Assembly: GCA_026545225.1 (NCBI GenBank)
Contig: CM048848.1
Coordinates: 26,948,806 to 27,012,805, forward strand
Length of the DNA: 64,000 nt
Direction of reading: 5' to 3'
Source: Cornus controversa
Lineage: Eukaryota > Streptophyta > Magnoliopsida > Cornales > Cornaceae
This document shows positions 21,571 to 33,197 of this stretch, one piece after another. The position numbers were made by a program, and so were the translations under genes. The notes beneath the pieces were generated by a model. It was not told where the DNA came from. It saw nothing but the letters and a program-made list of their open reading frames with translations, and did not search any database. Numbering within the stretch: position 1 is the first letter of the stretch; each line of letters begins with the position of its first letter.

Positions 21571-22228
21571 GGCCTGAATGACTGATTGTTAATGGACTTT
21601 TCGTTAATGGCAAAGCATAATCTGAAGGCAGTGTGCGCAAGTTAGGCATAATGAGAAGACATTGAGCCAAGAACTAAGAGCCATGAAAATTGTTAATTAC
21701 TAATTCCAAAAAATATTTACAACTTCTATAAAACTTAGTTCATCATAAGTAACAAATGAAGAGGCAAAAAAACAGAGCAGATCTGAAACAAAAAAATAAC
21801 AAAATTTTCAACATATTAAAAAATTAAAATAATCAATATAACAAAAGTCTAAATTGTCCCAAAAGCCCCCTTCGTTCACACCACCACTACCTGCCATCTC
21901 CTTTTTCCACCTCTCTCTCTCTCTCTCTCTCTTAGGTATATCCCTCATCTCTCTATAATTTAGAGATATAGATAACATGTATATCGTTCTGTTATTGCTA
22001 ATCTATGTAATGATTTGTTTGATTACTTGACAGATTTGCTAATCTTCCCAAAATCCATAGAGATCTACAGATCCCCTTTTCATTTCACGACATCGATTCA
22101 CTATCAACCACCATCTATTCGCATCCATTGCAGAGCTCTGCTTCCACTCTCCACAACCGTAACTAAATCATTCAACAACAAATCACAATAGTTATAACAA
22201 CGATTGAGATTCTAGGATTGAAACTCAC

Positions 22229-22300
22229 CTTTACAATGGGAGATCTTGAGCAACCACTCGATCGCCTTTCGATCGACGTCGATCCTCTACTTGCCGCCAT
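22229..22300 (-). pseudogene. Captured first-exon-like fragment with splice donor
   Basis: ATG at 22300 opens 24 codons starting MAASRGSTSIERRSSG and ending exactly at AAG followed by the donor GTGAGT (22228-22223). The surrounding 22230-22480 is much richer in G+C than the rest of the window and contains several more in-frame ATGGCGGC starts, like the 5' end of a plant housekeeping gene. The parent gene is not identified. Confidence 0.4.
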
Positions 22301-22800
22301 TGCTTAGGGTGCTGGTGGTTGGCTTCTTCTTCCAGCTCGTCAGGTTCAACGGGTTCGGCCGGATCTAGCAAGTTGGGTTCGGCCGGAGTGGAGCAAGTTG
22401 GGGTCGGCCTGATCTAGTCATTCAGGTCGTCGCCGGACCAGAGTGGAGCACGTGGTGAAGGTTTCGCCGCCATTGATGGTGTGTTCGAATGAGGTCATGG
22501 AGAGAGAGAGAGTGAGATGGGGGCGGGGGGAGAGAATGATGGTGTCTGAAATGAGAGAGAGAGATATTTACGGATATAATGATGGGAATGTTATTTTAGG
22601 GGTAATTGATAAATGTTTAAATTTGAATTTAGGTGGGAATAAATCATGACCGTTGATTGAAAATAGGAAGAGTAATTTTAGACCGTAGATAAGGATATAT
22701 ATTTTGAACCGTTAGATGAAATTTTTAAGCATTTGTGACCATTAGATGGTAAATTTATTTTGGGGGGAAATTCAAAGTCAATGCTGAAATGTTATATAGA

Positions 22801-23898
22801 TGTTCTTAAAAATATTCTATCCTAATTATACTGTATATACTTTCTCTCTCTAAAAATATTAATTTTTTAGGCATATGTGTTAAGCAATTATAGATACATA
22901 TATATAGGCAAGGAAGTTCTAATTCTACTTAGAAAAGAAGTTGAATACCAAAATAGAACTCTCCTAGAAGTTTCAAACCCAATAGGAATCAGAATTTTAG
23001 TCAAAATTTATTTCCTATTTGGAACAGGCTAAGTGGGACTGGTGCCCAATTACTAGGACTGGTGGGACTTTGTAAAAACCTGCAGAAATCAAACTGCCTA
23101 GAAAAGTTGGACCAGTCCTATTTTGAAAAACCATAATATTTTTCCAAAAATCCTAGTTTTGCAAAATAGGCTCAGAAATATAACGTGCAAAGTGTCCTCT
23201 CACCATACTTACCTGTACTATATGGTGTTCTTACCAATTTGAACTGCATCCATGAACTTGAATATCAGTTTGAAGTCGTTGAAGATCAATTATATAAAAT
23301 AATATGAAAATTACAACTTGATCAATCAGGTTTTTATCACCGAAATGCGCTAATTACAAATTTATATATCATAATCTCCCCATTTGACAATTTCGTGATA
23401 AAACCACTTAGACAATTATAACCTAACCCATTGAAAAAAATTAGATTATAATGTATGTCCAAAAATACATAGAAATAAATAGCTGATCAACAAAAACTTC
23501 ACTTGTGTGTTCAAGATGGTTCAAATGAAAAACTTGTACCTGCACATTACTTAAACAACACAACTTGTGAAAAGCTTAATAAAGAAATATAAACACAACT
23601 CTGTAATGCTCCCCCTTAATTTGCCCTTTAAAAAGAAATATCTGATAAATACTTCTCTCCCTTTGTGTAACAAATTGAGAAAGAAACGCCAAAGAGAAGC
23701 ATATAAACAGATAATTAAGTAAGCACATAGAGAGAAAAAGACAATACTAAAGCAAAAATAATCATCATCATTGATCAAATAAATATCCAAAACATATCAA
23801 TTGATGGAATTAACAAAATATGAAAAAAATAATAATCTAAACATCAGGGGTAAATAATTCAAAGCTAGTCTAGAATAATAAAAAATAAGACCTAAAGT
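22801..23898 (-). other. 3' flank of the split transposon-protein gene
   Basis: No further gene is supported. On the minus strand, downstream of the stop at 23899, there are two purine tracts (AATTAAGGGGGAGC near 23620 and AAATGGGGAGATTATG near 23380) that resemble LTR-element polypurine tracts. Between 23036 and 23118 are GGACTGGT and GGACCAGTCC words, matching mutated versions of the GGACCGGTCC palindromes at 55.5 kb. Confidence 0.4.
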
Positions 23899-24721
23899 CT
23901 AATCATCCTCTGCATCATTAGCAACCTCATCAGATACAATAGGGTCAAGCTTATCTATCCTAGCATGTAAGCGGTCGAACCCTTGCTGAATGAACTTGAG
24001 AACCTGGTTCATCTGATTGGCCGTCACGGGCGTGTTAGTCGCAGGAAGTTGGAAAACTACTTGACCTCCAGACACAGCCTGTCCAGCTCTTTGACTAAGC
24101 TCATAGGCCTTCATGTCCTTCTCCTTTTTGTTTACTGACCGAGTAATTGATATGGCATCAACTATCCCTTTCAATTTCTCAATATCAACTCTGTAAGGAA
24201 TACGTACCCTAGCAACCCTTAGTATAGCCATTACTATATGTGGAAAGCCAAAGCAAATTAAGATCAATAGTGTTGAGTAGCTAAGATCATGGTACGCATG
24301 ATCATTGTGAGAAGATTGATAGGATCTCCTCAAACAATGTGATATAGAAGCTCAGCTCAACTTTTGATTAAATTACCCTTGTGGTCATGAGGATCCAAGT
24401 TGTATGAAACTATCAAATTTAATGCCGATACCTCATCTGTAAGATAGAGTGAAGGCAACCTATAAGGTCATGTCATCCATAACTCTCAAATCATGTCATC
24501 CATGCTAGGTTGGTTTGGATCCTCCACTTGATAAGGTAAAACTATGCCATATTCATTCTCTACAACACCTAAAATATTAGCAATTGTATCCTTGGTAACC
24601 TTAATACGAACGCCATAACATTTAGTCACAAAAGTTAGATCTTCCAAGTTTGATGTAATCATATTGCCATAGAAATATCAAACCATGTTGGGCCTCACAA
24701 TCTCCCTAAGATCACAAAGAG
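23899..24721 (-). pseudogene. Plant transposon protein (Transposase_32 type), 3' part
   Basis: Continuation of the gene that starts at 55105; element A sits between the parts. It encodes LCDLREIVRPNMV, a YFYGNM motif, VTKCYGVRIKVTKDTIANIL and SHNDHAYHDLSYSTLLILIC, a pattern of conserved blocks I assign to the 'putative plant transposon protein' family (PF20167), then an acidic end finishing DAEDD at 23899. The last 144 codons (24333-23899) form one open frame with a coiled segment (LKFIQQGFDRLHARIDKLD). Upstream there are several stops (for example within NMV-stop-YFY) and frameshifts, so it is a pseudogene. The biochemical role of the family is unknown. Confidence 0.65.
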
Positions 24722-25440
24722 TATAATATCCCGAAAAAAAAAATTGATCCGGAAAAAAAAATTTGAATTTGAATTGCCAGACTTGTTGCGAGAAAATCTG
24801 AAAGTCAAATTTAAAATTGAAACCTAGCCTACCCCAATTACGGGATATCGTTCTTATAAAATTTTAGTATTATTTTTAAGTAGTCAGAATATTGTTTTTT
24901 TTCCAAAAGAATCCAACTTAACCTTAAACACTAATATACGTTGAACCTCTACAGTAATCGGAAGGAGAGACGGTGATCGAAGAGTCGCGTAGAGAGAGTC
25001 AGTGATTGGAATAGTGATAACAGGCAAGTTGATTCATTTTATATATTTATATACAATTGAGACTTGTCTTTTAATTATTGTAGGTTTAGGAAAATGATCA
25101 TAATGATACATTTATGTAGATGTGTAATATCTACAAATGTTAGTTGATAAGTAAAAGAATGAATTTTTTATTATTATTGTTGAAGATAGTGATTTAAATT
25201 ATGTGAGGAAGGAATACTAAATTTATATACTAAAACATGTGTGATGAATAAGCATAATCTTAGGAATGTGAAACTTGGGTTAATTGTTCTTTTTATTTAT
25301 ATTTTTTGTTTAACGATTCTGCTTGGGAACTATGTTAGACTTTTTGTATACTGAGAATCAAAGTTGTCACTTTAAAGATTTGTATGGTTTATATATGGAA
25401 TGTATAAATATCGTTACTGTTACCATTAGGGTGGGTATAT

Positions 25441-25486
<46 letters not shown>

Positions 25487-27275
25487 CAAGAAATGTATAT
25501 AAATTCTTGAAGTTGGAGTGTAATGTATATACATGAGATGATGGACATGAATATCATAAATTTGCAAAACATATGAATCATTAAGATTGAAAGGCAGTAC
25601 ACAGTAAGTTCATAGACAAAAGATATTCATTGGACTTGCAGGAAAATTTTTGATAGTTAGATCAGGGTTGATGACTTAGACTACAGTAACGTGTTTTAGG
25701 GTCAGATTTATTAGTAGATATATAGGTTATGCTGAAGTATAATTAGAATATAAAAGTTAAGGCTTCAAGTAATCTGTTTTATATATGTAAATATTTAATG
25801 TGATATGAGGTGAACGAATGTGTTGTTTAGTGGAATCTGGAAGATTGAACGATTAGAATGGTCTGAGATTAGGTTATAGTAGGGTGATATGTAGTTGCAA
25901 TATATAATTGTATTTAGGTTACATGAGTTATATTTAGGTTACAACGTGCCTAATTTTTATATAGAGAATTATATTTAGGATACAATGGGGTGATGTATAG
26001 TTGAGTGGCTGTATATATACAGAACTATATTTAAGATATAAGATACAAGGTGGTGGTTGCACAGTTGAAACAAAAATCACACCCTACCATAACCTGAAAT
26101 TTAGATGACTTCGGTTTGATATATGTCCTAAATTGATATATTAAGTAATTCTTTTATGTCGGTATCTGATTTGAGTTTTGAGATTCAAACTAGCACAACG
26201 ATGTCAACTTTGAAGGCCTAATGTAACAGAAGTGGCCAATTATAAAGAATTTGTAAACCATTTCAATATTCTGTGTATAAATATATACAGATAGTTGTTA
26301 TATAATATTCTGGACATTTTATTGTATAGAAGAGAAGACTTATTTTTTTTTGGTTTCTTTTATGCAAGCCAATAGTTTTAACTAAATTTTAATTGATTTT
26401 AATTAATGAAAATTAGAGAAAAATAGTAAAAATATTATAAATGTAAAATACATTCAATACTTGGTACGTAATGGATAATCGTGCGTAGTCGAGGAGTAGT
26501 TCGGGACTATTCCTATGATGACCTTATTTGGTATGGTCAAAGACCTGCCTATTGGGAGTGCACTACCCTTTTGTTATGACCATTGGGCTTAGCATGCCCT
26601 TATTATGTGGACGTGGTCTGGGACCATCTGAGTGAGTAGACGTACAACCCAGCCACATGCGTGTTTTTGGTAGTCCGGGACTATGTGATGCACACCATCA
26701 ATTGGAGGGGAGCCCGGGGCTCATGTGAGATAAGTGAAATTTAATATAAGTTAATCAAAACGGTTAATGAGTTTATGGTGTGAAATTATGAAAATTGTGT
26801 TTTGTTTTATGTTTTGGTAATTATGATATATAAGAATTTATTACCTGAGATGAATACGTGTAATTAATGCATTTTGACAAGTTACTTTTATATATGAAAA
26901 TACAAGGTGAATCGATTTGCTGAGCAGGGAATGTGTTTAGCAATCCCTTGTTGAGCTTGTGAGCTCATTCCTTAACAATTTTTAGATACTTTGATTGAAA
27001 CGTGATGGAGTCATGTGAGCCGGATGGAGATGATTTTGCTGTTTTGTTACTTTTTTGTAGTTTAATAAAGTTGATATGAATTTATGTAATAATGTCGAGG
27101 ATTTTTATGGATTGTAATAGATGATGCTACATTTGTTCTATAGTTATTTATGTTTTTCAATAAAATACTTTTTGGGAGAGTTATCCTATGTTGTGTGAGG
27201 TGGGTGTTGTTGTAAATCACGCACTTTATTTGAGTATAGAACCAGTGTTTCTATTTTAAATTTAGGGGTGTGACA
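24722..27275 (+). repeat. 5' LTR of element A
   Basis: Starts TATAATATCCCG (mutated from TGTAATATCCC) and ends GGGGTGTGACA, followed by the primer-binding site. It aligns along its length to 52507-54891, but indels make it about 170 bases longer. A (TA)n tract lies at 25447-25482. Confidence 0.85.
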
Positions 27276-27278
27276 GTT

Positions 27279-27291
27279 TGGTATCAAAGCC
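27279..27291 (+). promoter_or_regulatory. Element A primer-binding site (tRNA-Met)
   Basis: TGGTATCAAAGCC three bases after the LTR, matching the TGGTATCAGAGC box for initiator tRNA-Met at all but one or two positions. Confidence 0.85.
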
Positions 27292-27399
27292 TAGTTTTAA
27301 GATTACCCCGCTAAAGGATAGATTATGTGTTTTCTTATCATACTCCAGTTTAATTATAAGTTATCGTGGGATTAATGGTAATGTTATTTATTACTGAAA

Positions 27400-28350
27400 A
27401 TTGGATCTTTGAAGCTAGTAGAGGCAGGGGACGTGATGGATGCAGTGGCACCAGTCATGGTGGTGCTGACCGTGGTAAAGTAGTACGTGGAGTTGCACAG
27501 ATGAATGAGGCATTGTAGAAGCCAAATCCCGAGGCAGGGTAGGGTCCCACATATACTCTTGTCAAAGTGATAAATAGTTTAGGTGCTGTGGAATTTACAA
27601 GTGCTGCTGATCCACTAGATGCTGAGAGATGGATTGAAAATATGGAGAAATGTTTTGAGATTATAGAGGACACTGAGGTTCAGAAGAGAAAGGTTGCAGC
27701 TTTTCTTTTGTTTGGTGAGGCCTATCAGTGGTGGCGGTCTGTGACCCAAGATATTGACATTACAGAGATAAACTGAGACGAGTTCAAAAATTGGTTCAAC
27801 AACAAATATTTTCCATGTGCATTGAAGGAGAGAAAGGTTGTTGAGTTCATACAGTTGGAGTAGGGCACTGTGACTGTTATTCAGTATGAGGCCAAGTTCA
27901 CCGAACTCTCATGATTTGCTCCCTACATGATAGTAAATGAGGAGGATAAGATTTTAAAGTTTGTGCGGGGGGTTTAGCTTCTAACATCAAGAGAATGGTT
28001 ATCGGTCAAGGATTAACAAGATACTCGGCTGTTGTACAATGCGCAATGAGGCATGAGGAGCATAATATGGAGTATCAAAGACAGAGGGAGTAGAAGGCAT
28101 AACAAAAAGGTAAAGGGAAGAATATTTTAAATTCTCAACTGAATTAGAGGGGACAGCAGCAGTAGCAACCTCAGAGAGACAGGCAAAGTCAGGCGTGGCA
28201 AAGAAGTAGGTAGGATTGGCGAGCAGGGAAATGACAAAGAGTTAGTGGAGGTGAATAGTCCATGGCTTTAGTGCCAGCTACACCTCAGAATACACCGCCA
28301 CGTCAGTTTCTTGGGCATTGCTTCAATTGCCAAGAAAAGGTACACATGAC
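27400..28350 (+). pseudogene. Element A gag, interrupted by stops and by B1
   Basis: Encodes a Retrotrans_gag domain: SAADPLDAERWIENMEKCFE, AAFLLFGEAYQWW, DEFKNWFNNKYFP and QYEAKFTELS, then a Gln/Arg-rich tail and the first half of a zinc knuckle (CFNCQEKVHM) where element B1 is inserted at 28350. There are at least five stops (for example after ITEIN at 27774 and before GTV near 27862). Gag would build the particle for reverse transcription; this copy cannot. Confidence 0.8.
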
Positions 28351-29839
28351 TGATAGGCGTTGAATGTTACGTATTCTAGCCTCTTAACTTATATATTTTA
28401 TTCTCTTAGTGGTAGATTATATTGTTATTTTACTTCATTTTATTGTTTTCTGTATTTTCAAGGCCTTAATGATTATTTCAGTTAAAACCGTGATTCTGGG
28501 CTTTTAAAGATGATATCCAAGATGATTAGATAAAGCCTACATCAAGGAAATCCATTTAAATATTTATTTCAACTCAAATCAGCCCAAGGAAGAGGTCCAA
28601 GAGAATTACAGCTGCTTAAGAAGGTTTCGGGCCTGAAGCCCAAATCTGCGTTTAATACAGTCTTAATCCCATTTTGAAAAATAGACTAGAAGTGTTATTT
28701 TCGAGCCTCAAATCGAATTAATTTCTAAATAGGTTGAACGAAATTCAATTCTGCACACTTTTGTATTTCACAAAAAATTTGGACTTCTAGTGGGTCAAAA
28801 GTTGGGCCGAACGTCAGTAGGAAAAACTCACCTGATTAGTGCTACGAAAAAACCTAATTAATTCCTAATTGGATTAGGACCTTGGTGTATTCTCTTGGGG
28901 GATAAAGTGAAGAATTGGAGGCTGAGTTGGGGAGAGATTGGAGAGTCTGAGAGAGCTTTGGATAGAAAAGAAGACATACTTTGCAGAGCATTGGAGAACG
29001 AAGCCTTACGCATAATTCATGAAGATGATGCCTTCTTCCTCAACCGTTGAAGCTTCTTCTTCTACCATGAGCGGCTAGTTCATCCACTAGGATTTTGATG
29101 TAGCCCTAGCAAAGTATCAATGGTTTGATTGTTTAATTATTGGGGACCTTTATTTTCATGCATAGATTGTGTAATTTAGAGGATTCTTATTATAGAATTG
29201 AGCAATACAAGTCTTATAAATTCAATTTCAATGATTTCTTATCTTGTCTTAGATATTTGGTTGTTGTTATTGAACTCAATCTCTCTTATTTTCTGTGATC
29301 ATGAGAGCGATTATTACACAATGGTAATCACTCAATATATCATTAAAAGCTTTGATGGATTATGCCTAGAGAAGATGAACCAAACTGCACCCTAGATTAG
29401 AGTAGTTAGGCAGATGGCCCATGCCAATCGAAGATAGTCCATTACTTAGCCTTAATCATATGTTATCTTATTGAGGGATGAAGGTGAGCTTGTAGCCACT
29501 GACACCACTTATGCATGATGTAATCTGCCATAGTTCATTCAATTGACCATTGATTGTGGAGTTAGTGGTGAAGTCAAATACCCTAGATTTATCTCATATT
29601 ATCTTCACTCTATTTCCTTTGTTTTATATTATTTTGCTTTTTGATTAGATTAAATATAAAAATCAGATTTCTTCTCTTGCTAAATTTAATTAGAATTAAT
29701 TCCGTATTCCAACTCATCAGACCATAATCCCTGAGATTCGACACCCCTTTCGATAGCCCTATTCTGCAAGAAATTCGTTCTATTGCGAAGTGTGGTAATT
29801 TTTATTGATACACTTATTGAGTCACACACACACGAATCA
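28351..29839 (+). repeat. 5' LTR of B1
   Basis: 1489 bases, TGATAGG...GAATCA. About as long as the B2 LTRs and the same family, but clearly more diverged from its own 3' partner than the B2 pair is. Confidence 0.9.
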
Positions 29840-29844
29840 ATTTT

Positions 29845-29862
29845 TGGCGCCGTTGCCGGGGA
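29845..29862 (+). promoter_or_regulatory. B1 primer-binding site (tRNA-Asp)
   Basis: TGGCGCCGTTGCCGGGGA, five bases after the LTR, is an exact 18-base match to the complement of the 3' end of plant tRNA-Asp(GTC), the primer typical of Athila-type elements. Confidence 0.92.
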
Positions 29863-29984
29863 TTATCTATTTGATTGATTAGATTTTACAGGATTAATTT
29901 TAATTAGATTTTTAGTTTAGAAAATTTTTATATGTTGTTTTTAATTTTGTTGTTGTTTTCTTTTCAGGTGATTTTCATTAATAT

Positions 29985-32340
29985 ATGCAAGGTCGTCGTT
30001 TTGTGGCTGATCCTTTGATTCCTCTTGATCCAGAGCCTGAACGTACTCTTAGACAATAGAGGAACATCCCTGTTGATACCATTGTGCAAGAGGAAGAATT
30101 AATTAAAGACATGGAGGAAGAAAGGAATAATAATCTTGTTCCTAATACTGCTGGAGAAAGGGGTAGATTGCTTAGGGACTACTATGTTCCTGAGACATAC
30201 ACCTCACCAGCTAGTTTTCATCTGCCTAATGTCACAGCATAGAATTATGAGATCAAGTCCAGCATTATTCAGATGCTACCATCTTATTTCGGGCAGACTC
30301 AAGAAGACCCTTACAAGCATCTTGATGAATTCATTGAAGTGTGCTCAACTACTAAAATTCACAACTTCTCTAAAGATACTCTCAGAATGAGACTTTTTCC
30401 ATTCTCCCTGAAGATAAAGCAAAGTATTGGTTCAATTCTCTACCGGCAGGTTCTATCACGACTTGGACTCAGATGCAACATGAGTTTCTCAAGAAGTATT
30501 TTCCGATTGGGAAGACCAATCAATTCAGATGTGCTATCACTAGTTTCTCCGAACATGAGGGGGAACAATTTTATGAGACATGGGAAAGATTCAAGGACCT
30601 TCTTAGGAAGTGTCCTCATCATCAAGTTCCTAAGTGGCAACTAGTGCAGAGTTTTCATGAAGGGCTGACAAAAGCCAATAGACAAATGGTTGATGCGTCT
30701 TGTGGAGATACTTTTATGTTGAAGAGTGAAGAAGAGGCATGGACCTTATTTGAAAATCTTAGTGACAACTCTCTACAACATGTGTCCTCTACTCGTTCTA
30801 GCAGACCTGCCACAACAAGGAAGATTGATGGAATTTTTGAGGTTGGTGTTTCAGAAGCTATGCTAACCGACATTGATTTAATTGGACAGAAGGTAGTAGT
30901 AATTATGGCTCCCAATCAAACTACTTCTACTCTAAATTCTTCATTGCTAGGCCCTTGTGAATTTTGCTCTAGTCCTATGCATAATGTGAGCAATTGTCCT
31001 TCAATGGGGCAATTTTTTGATATTCAACATGAGCAAGTCCAAACTACATTCACTAGACCAATGAATCCTCCACGAGGTAATACTTACAATCCTACATGGA
31101 GGAATCATCCTAATTTTTATTACAGTAACCAAGGGGCAGTAATGCAACCATCATATCAACCTAGGAATTTTGTACCTCAATAGCAATATCAAACACAAGT
31201 TCGTATGGCACAGAGAATTTCTGCTATTGAAGACAAGCTGTGACACTTACCTTATCAAAATTTGACAAGCTTGATTCCATTATAGAGACAGTGCAAGCTA
31301 CTACAGCAACAGTACAATCTATAGTTTAGCTAGTGCACTCTCATTCTCATTCCATTGCTAAACTAGAATCTCAGTTTGGACAGCTTGCTATTTCATTTAG
31401 TAGAAGAGAAGAGGGGAAGCTCCCTAGTCAACCAGTTGCTAATCCAAGAGGGATGCAAGCTTCCACAAGCAACCCACACCATGAGCAAGTTCAAGCCATT
31501 ACCACTTTTAGGAGTGGGAAAATAATTGATAATAAAGTGGGTGAGAAGAAAGAAGAAGAAAAAGTGACCACAAGTCCAAGTGCGGAATTCCTTATGAGTC
31601 AAAGGCTCTTTTCCCACAATGTTTCCTTGAAGCATCTAAATTGGGAAAGCAAGGGGACAAGTTACATGACATGATGGAGGTGTTTCGACAAGTGAAGATT
31701 AATTTTCCACTCCTTGATGCCATCAAGCAAATTCCTCCTTATGCTAAATTCTTGAAGGACTTGTGCACTCAGAAAAGGCGTTCTAAAAGTCATGTGCCAA
31801 AGAAGGTGATGCTACCACAACAAGTGAGTTCTATAATTCAGCAGTACACTCCTCCCAAGTACAAAGATCCTGGTGCCCCAACTATCTCATGTATCATTAG
31901 GGAGCACCATGTTGATAAAGCTCTTCTTGATTTGGGTGCAAGTATGAATTTGTTATCCTATTTAGTGTACTTACAATTAGGCTTGGGAGAATTGAAGCCT
32001 ACCTCAGTGGTATTGCAATTTGCAGATAGATCAACAAAGCAACCCTGAGGGATCATTGAAGATGTGCTCATTAAAGTGGACAAGTTCTACTTTCCTGTTG
32101 ATTTTATTGTACTTGACACTGAGCCAGTTCATAACCCAAAGAGGCATATTCCAGTGATCCTTGTCGACCTTTCTTAGCTACTGCTGATGCTTGCATAAAT
32201 TGTTGGTCGGGGATCGTGGATATTTTATTTGGCAACATGAAGGTTAAGCTTAAGATTTTCAATGCTGTTGAGAACCCTCCAGATCAGACTAGTGTTTTTT
32301 GTATGGATTCTGCGGATGTGTCTGAATCTACAGATGAAAT
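29985..32340 (+). pseudogene. B1 gag-protease, decayed
   Basis: From the ATG at 29985 the frame encodes an Athila-like gag: LLRDYYVPETYTSPASF, QMLPSYFGQTQEDPYKHLDE, FIEVCSTTKIHN, TLRMRLFPFSLK, then FLKKYFPIGKTNQFRCAI and YETWERFKDLLRKCPHH. A zinc knuckle C-x2-C-x4-H-x4-C follows (CEFCSSPMHNVSNC). The aspartic protease block ALLDLGASMNLLSYLVYLQL starts near 31917 with DLGAS in place of the usual D(S/T)GA. Breaks include stops at 30057 and 30241, a frameshift near 30418, a stop near 31182 and another near 32046. Pol is cut off soon after the protease near 32340-32390. Confidence 0.85.
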
Positions 32341-33197
32341 AAAGGTGCAAGAAAAACATAAGAAAAAGAAGGTGTTAGAAGATCAATTTTCTACCATTGT
32401 GGTAAATTCTGTATACACTACACCATCCAAATCACTTCGGGGTAAGCAATTATTTGGAGTATCCGACAACTCCACACCATGGTATGCAGATATTATGAAT
32501 TATTTAGCCACGAGAAAAGTGCTACGAGACTGGACCAAGCGAGAGCGTGATAGATTCTTCTCTAAAGTTCATCATTACTTTTGGGAGGATCTAGAGTTAT
32601 TTAAATATTGTCCAGATCAGATTATTCGGTGGTGTGTCCCGAACCATGAGTTTCAAGATATTCTCAAGTTCTGTCACTCGTTAGCATGTGGAGGCTACTT
32701 TAGTGCAAGAAAGACAGCAGCAAACGTACTTCAATGTAGATTCTTTTGGCCTTCTCTATTCCATGATGCCTATGTTTTTTGTAAATCTTATGATCATTGT
32801 CAAAGATTGGGTTCAATGTCAAGACGAGATATGATGCTAATGAGCCCCATTCTAGTGGTCGAAATTTTTGATCTGTGGGGAATTGATTTCATGGGACCCT
32901 TTTCGCCCTTTTTCGGCTACGAGTACATTCTAGTTGGTATGGATTATGTCTCCAAATGGGTGGAGGCCATTGCAACTCGAACCAATGACCACAAGGTAGT
33001 AATCAAATTTATGCACGAAAACATTCTTATTCGATTCGAAATTCCTTGAGCCTTGATCAGTGATGGTGGTTCTCACTTTTGCAATAAATTTTTGAGAAAT
33101 TTGATTGTTAAGTATTCAGTGACGCATAAGGTGGCAACGCCTTACCATCCTCAGACAAGTGAGCAAGTAGAGCTATCCAATCAAGAAATTAAGCATA

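Larger units (their letters stand above)
19602..22800 (-). mobile_element. Helitron, 3.2 kb, with captured gene fragments
   Basis: On the minus strand it begins TCTATATAACATTTCAGC just after an A (22801 complement) and ends with a GTGCC-GTA-GGCAC hairpin (19628-19616), a 10-base tail and CTAG (19605-19602), followed by T. A 5' TC start, subterminal hairpin, CTRR end and insertion between A and T are the definition of plant Helitrons, and there is no target duplication. There is no Rep/helicase ORF, so it is non-autonomous. The cargo in order on the minus strand is a GC-rich first-exon-like piece (22300-22229), a two-exon dioxygenase fragment (21570-21060) and an acidic ORF (20088-19783). A second copy of the 3' end is at 56.4 kb. 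Confidence 0.82.

Noticed and set aside
25367-25567. Ile/Tyr-rich ORFs in the A LTRs (also 53030-53263)
   Set aside because: They read TA microsatellites inside the LTRs.
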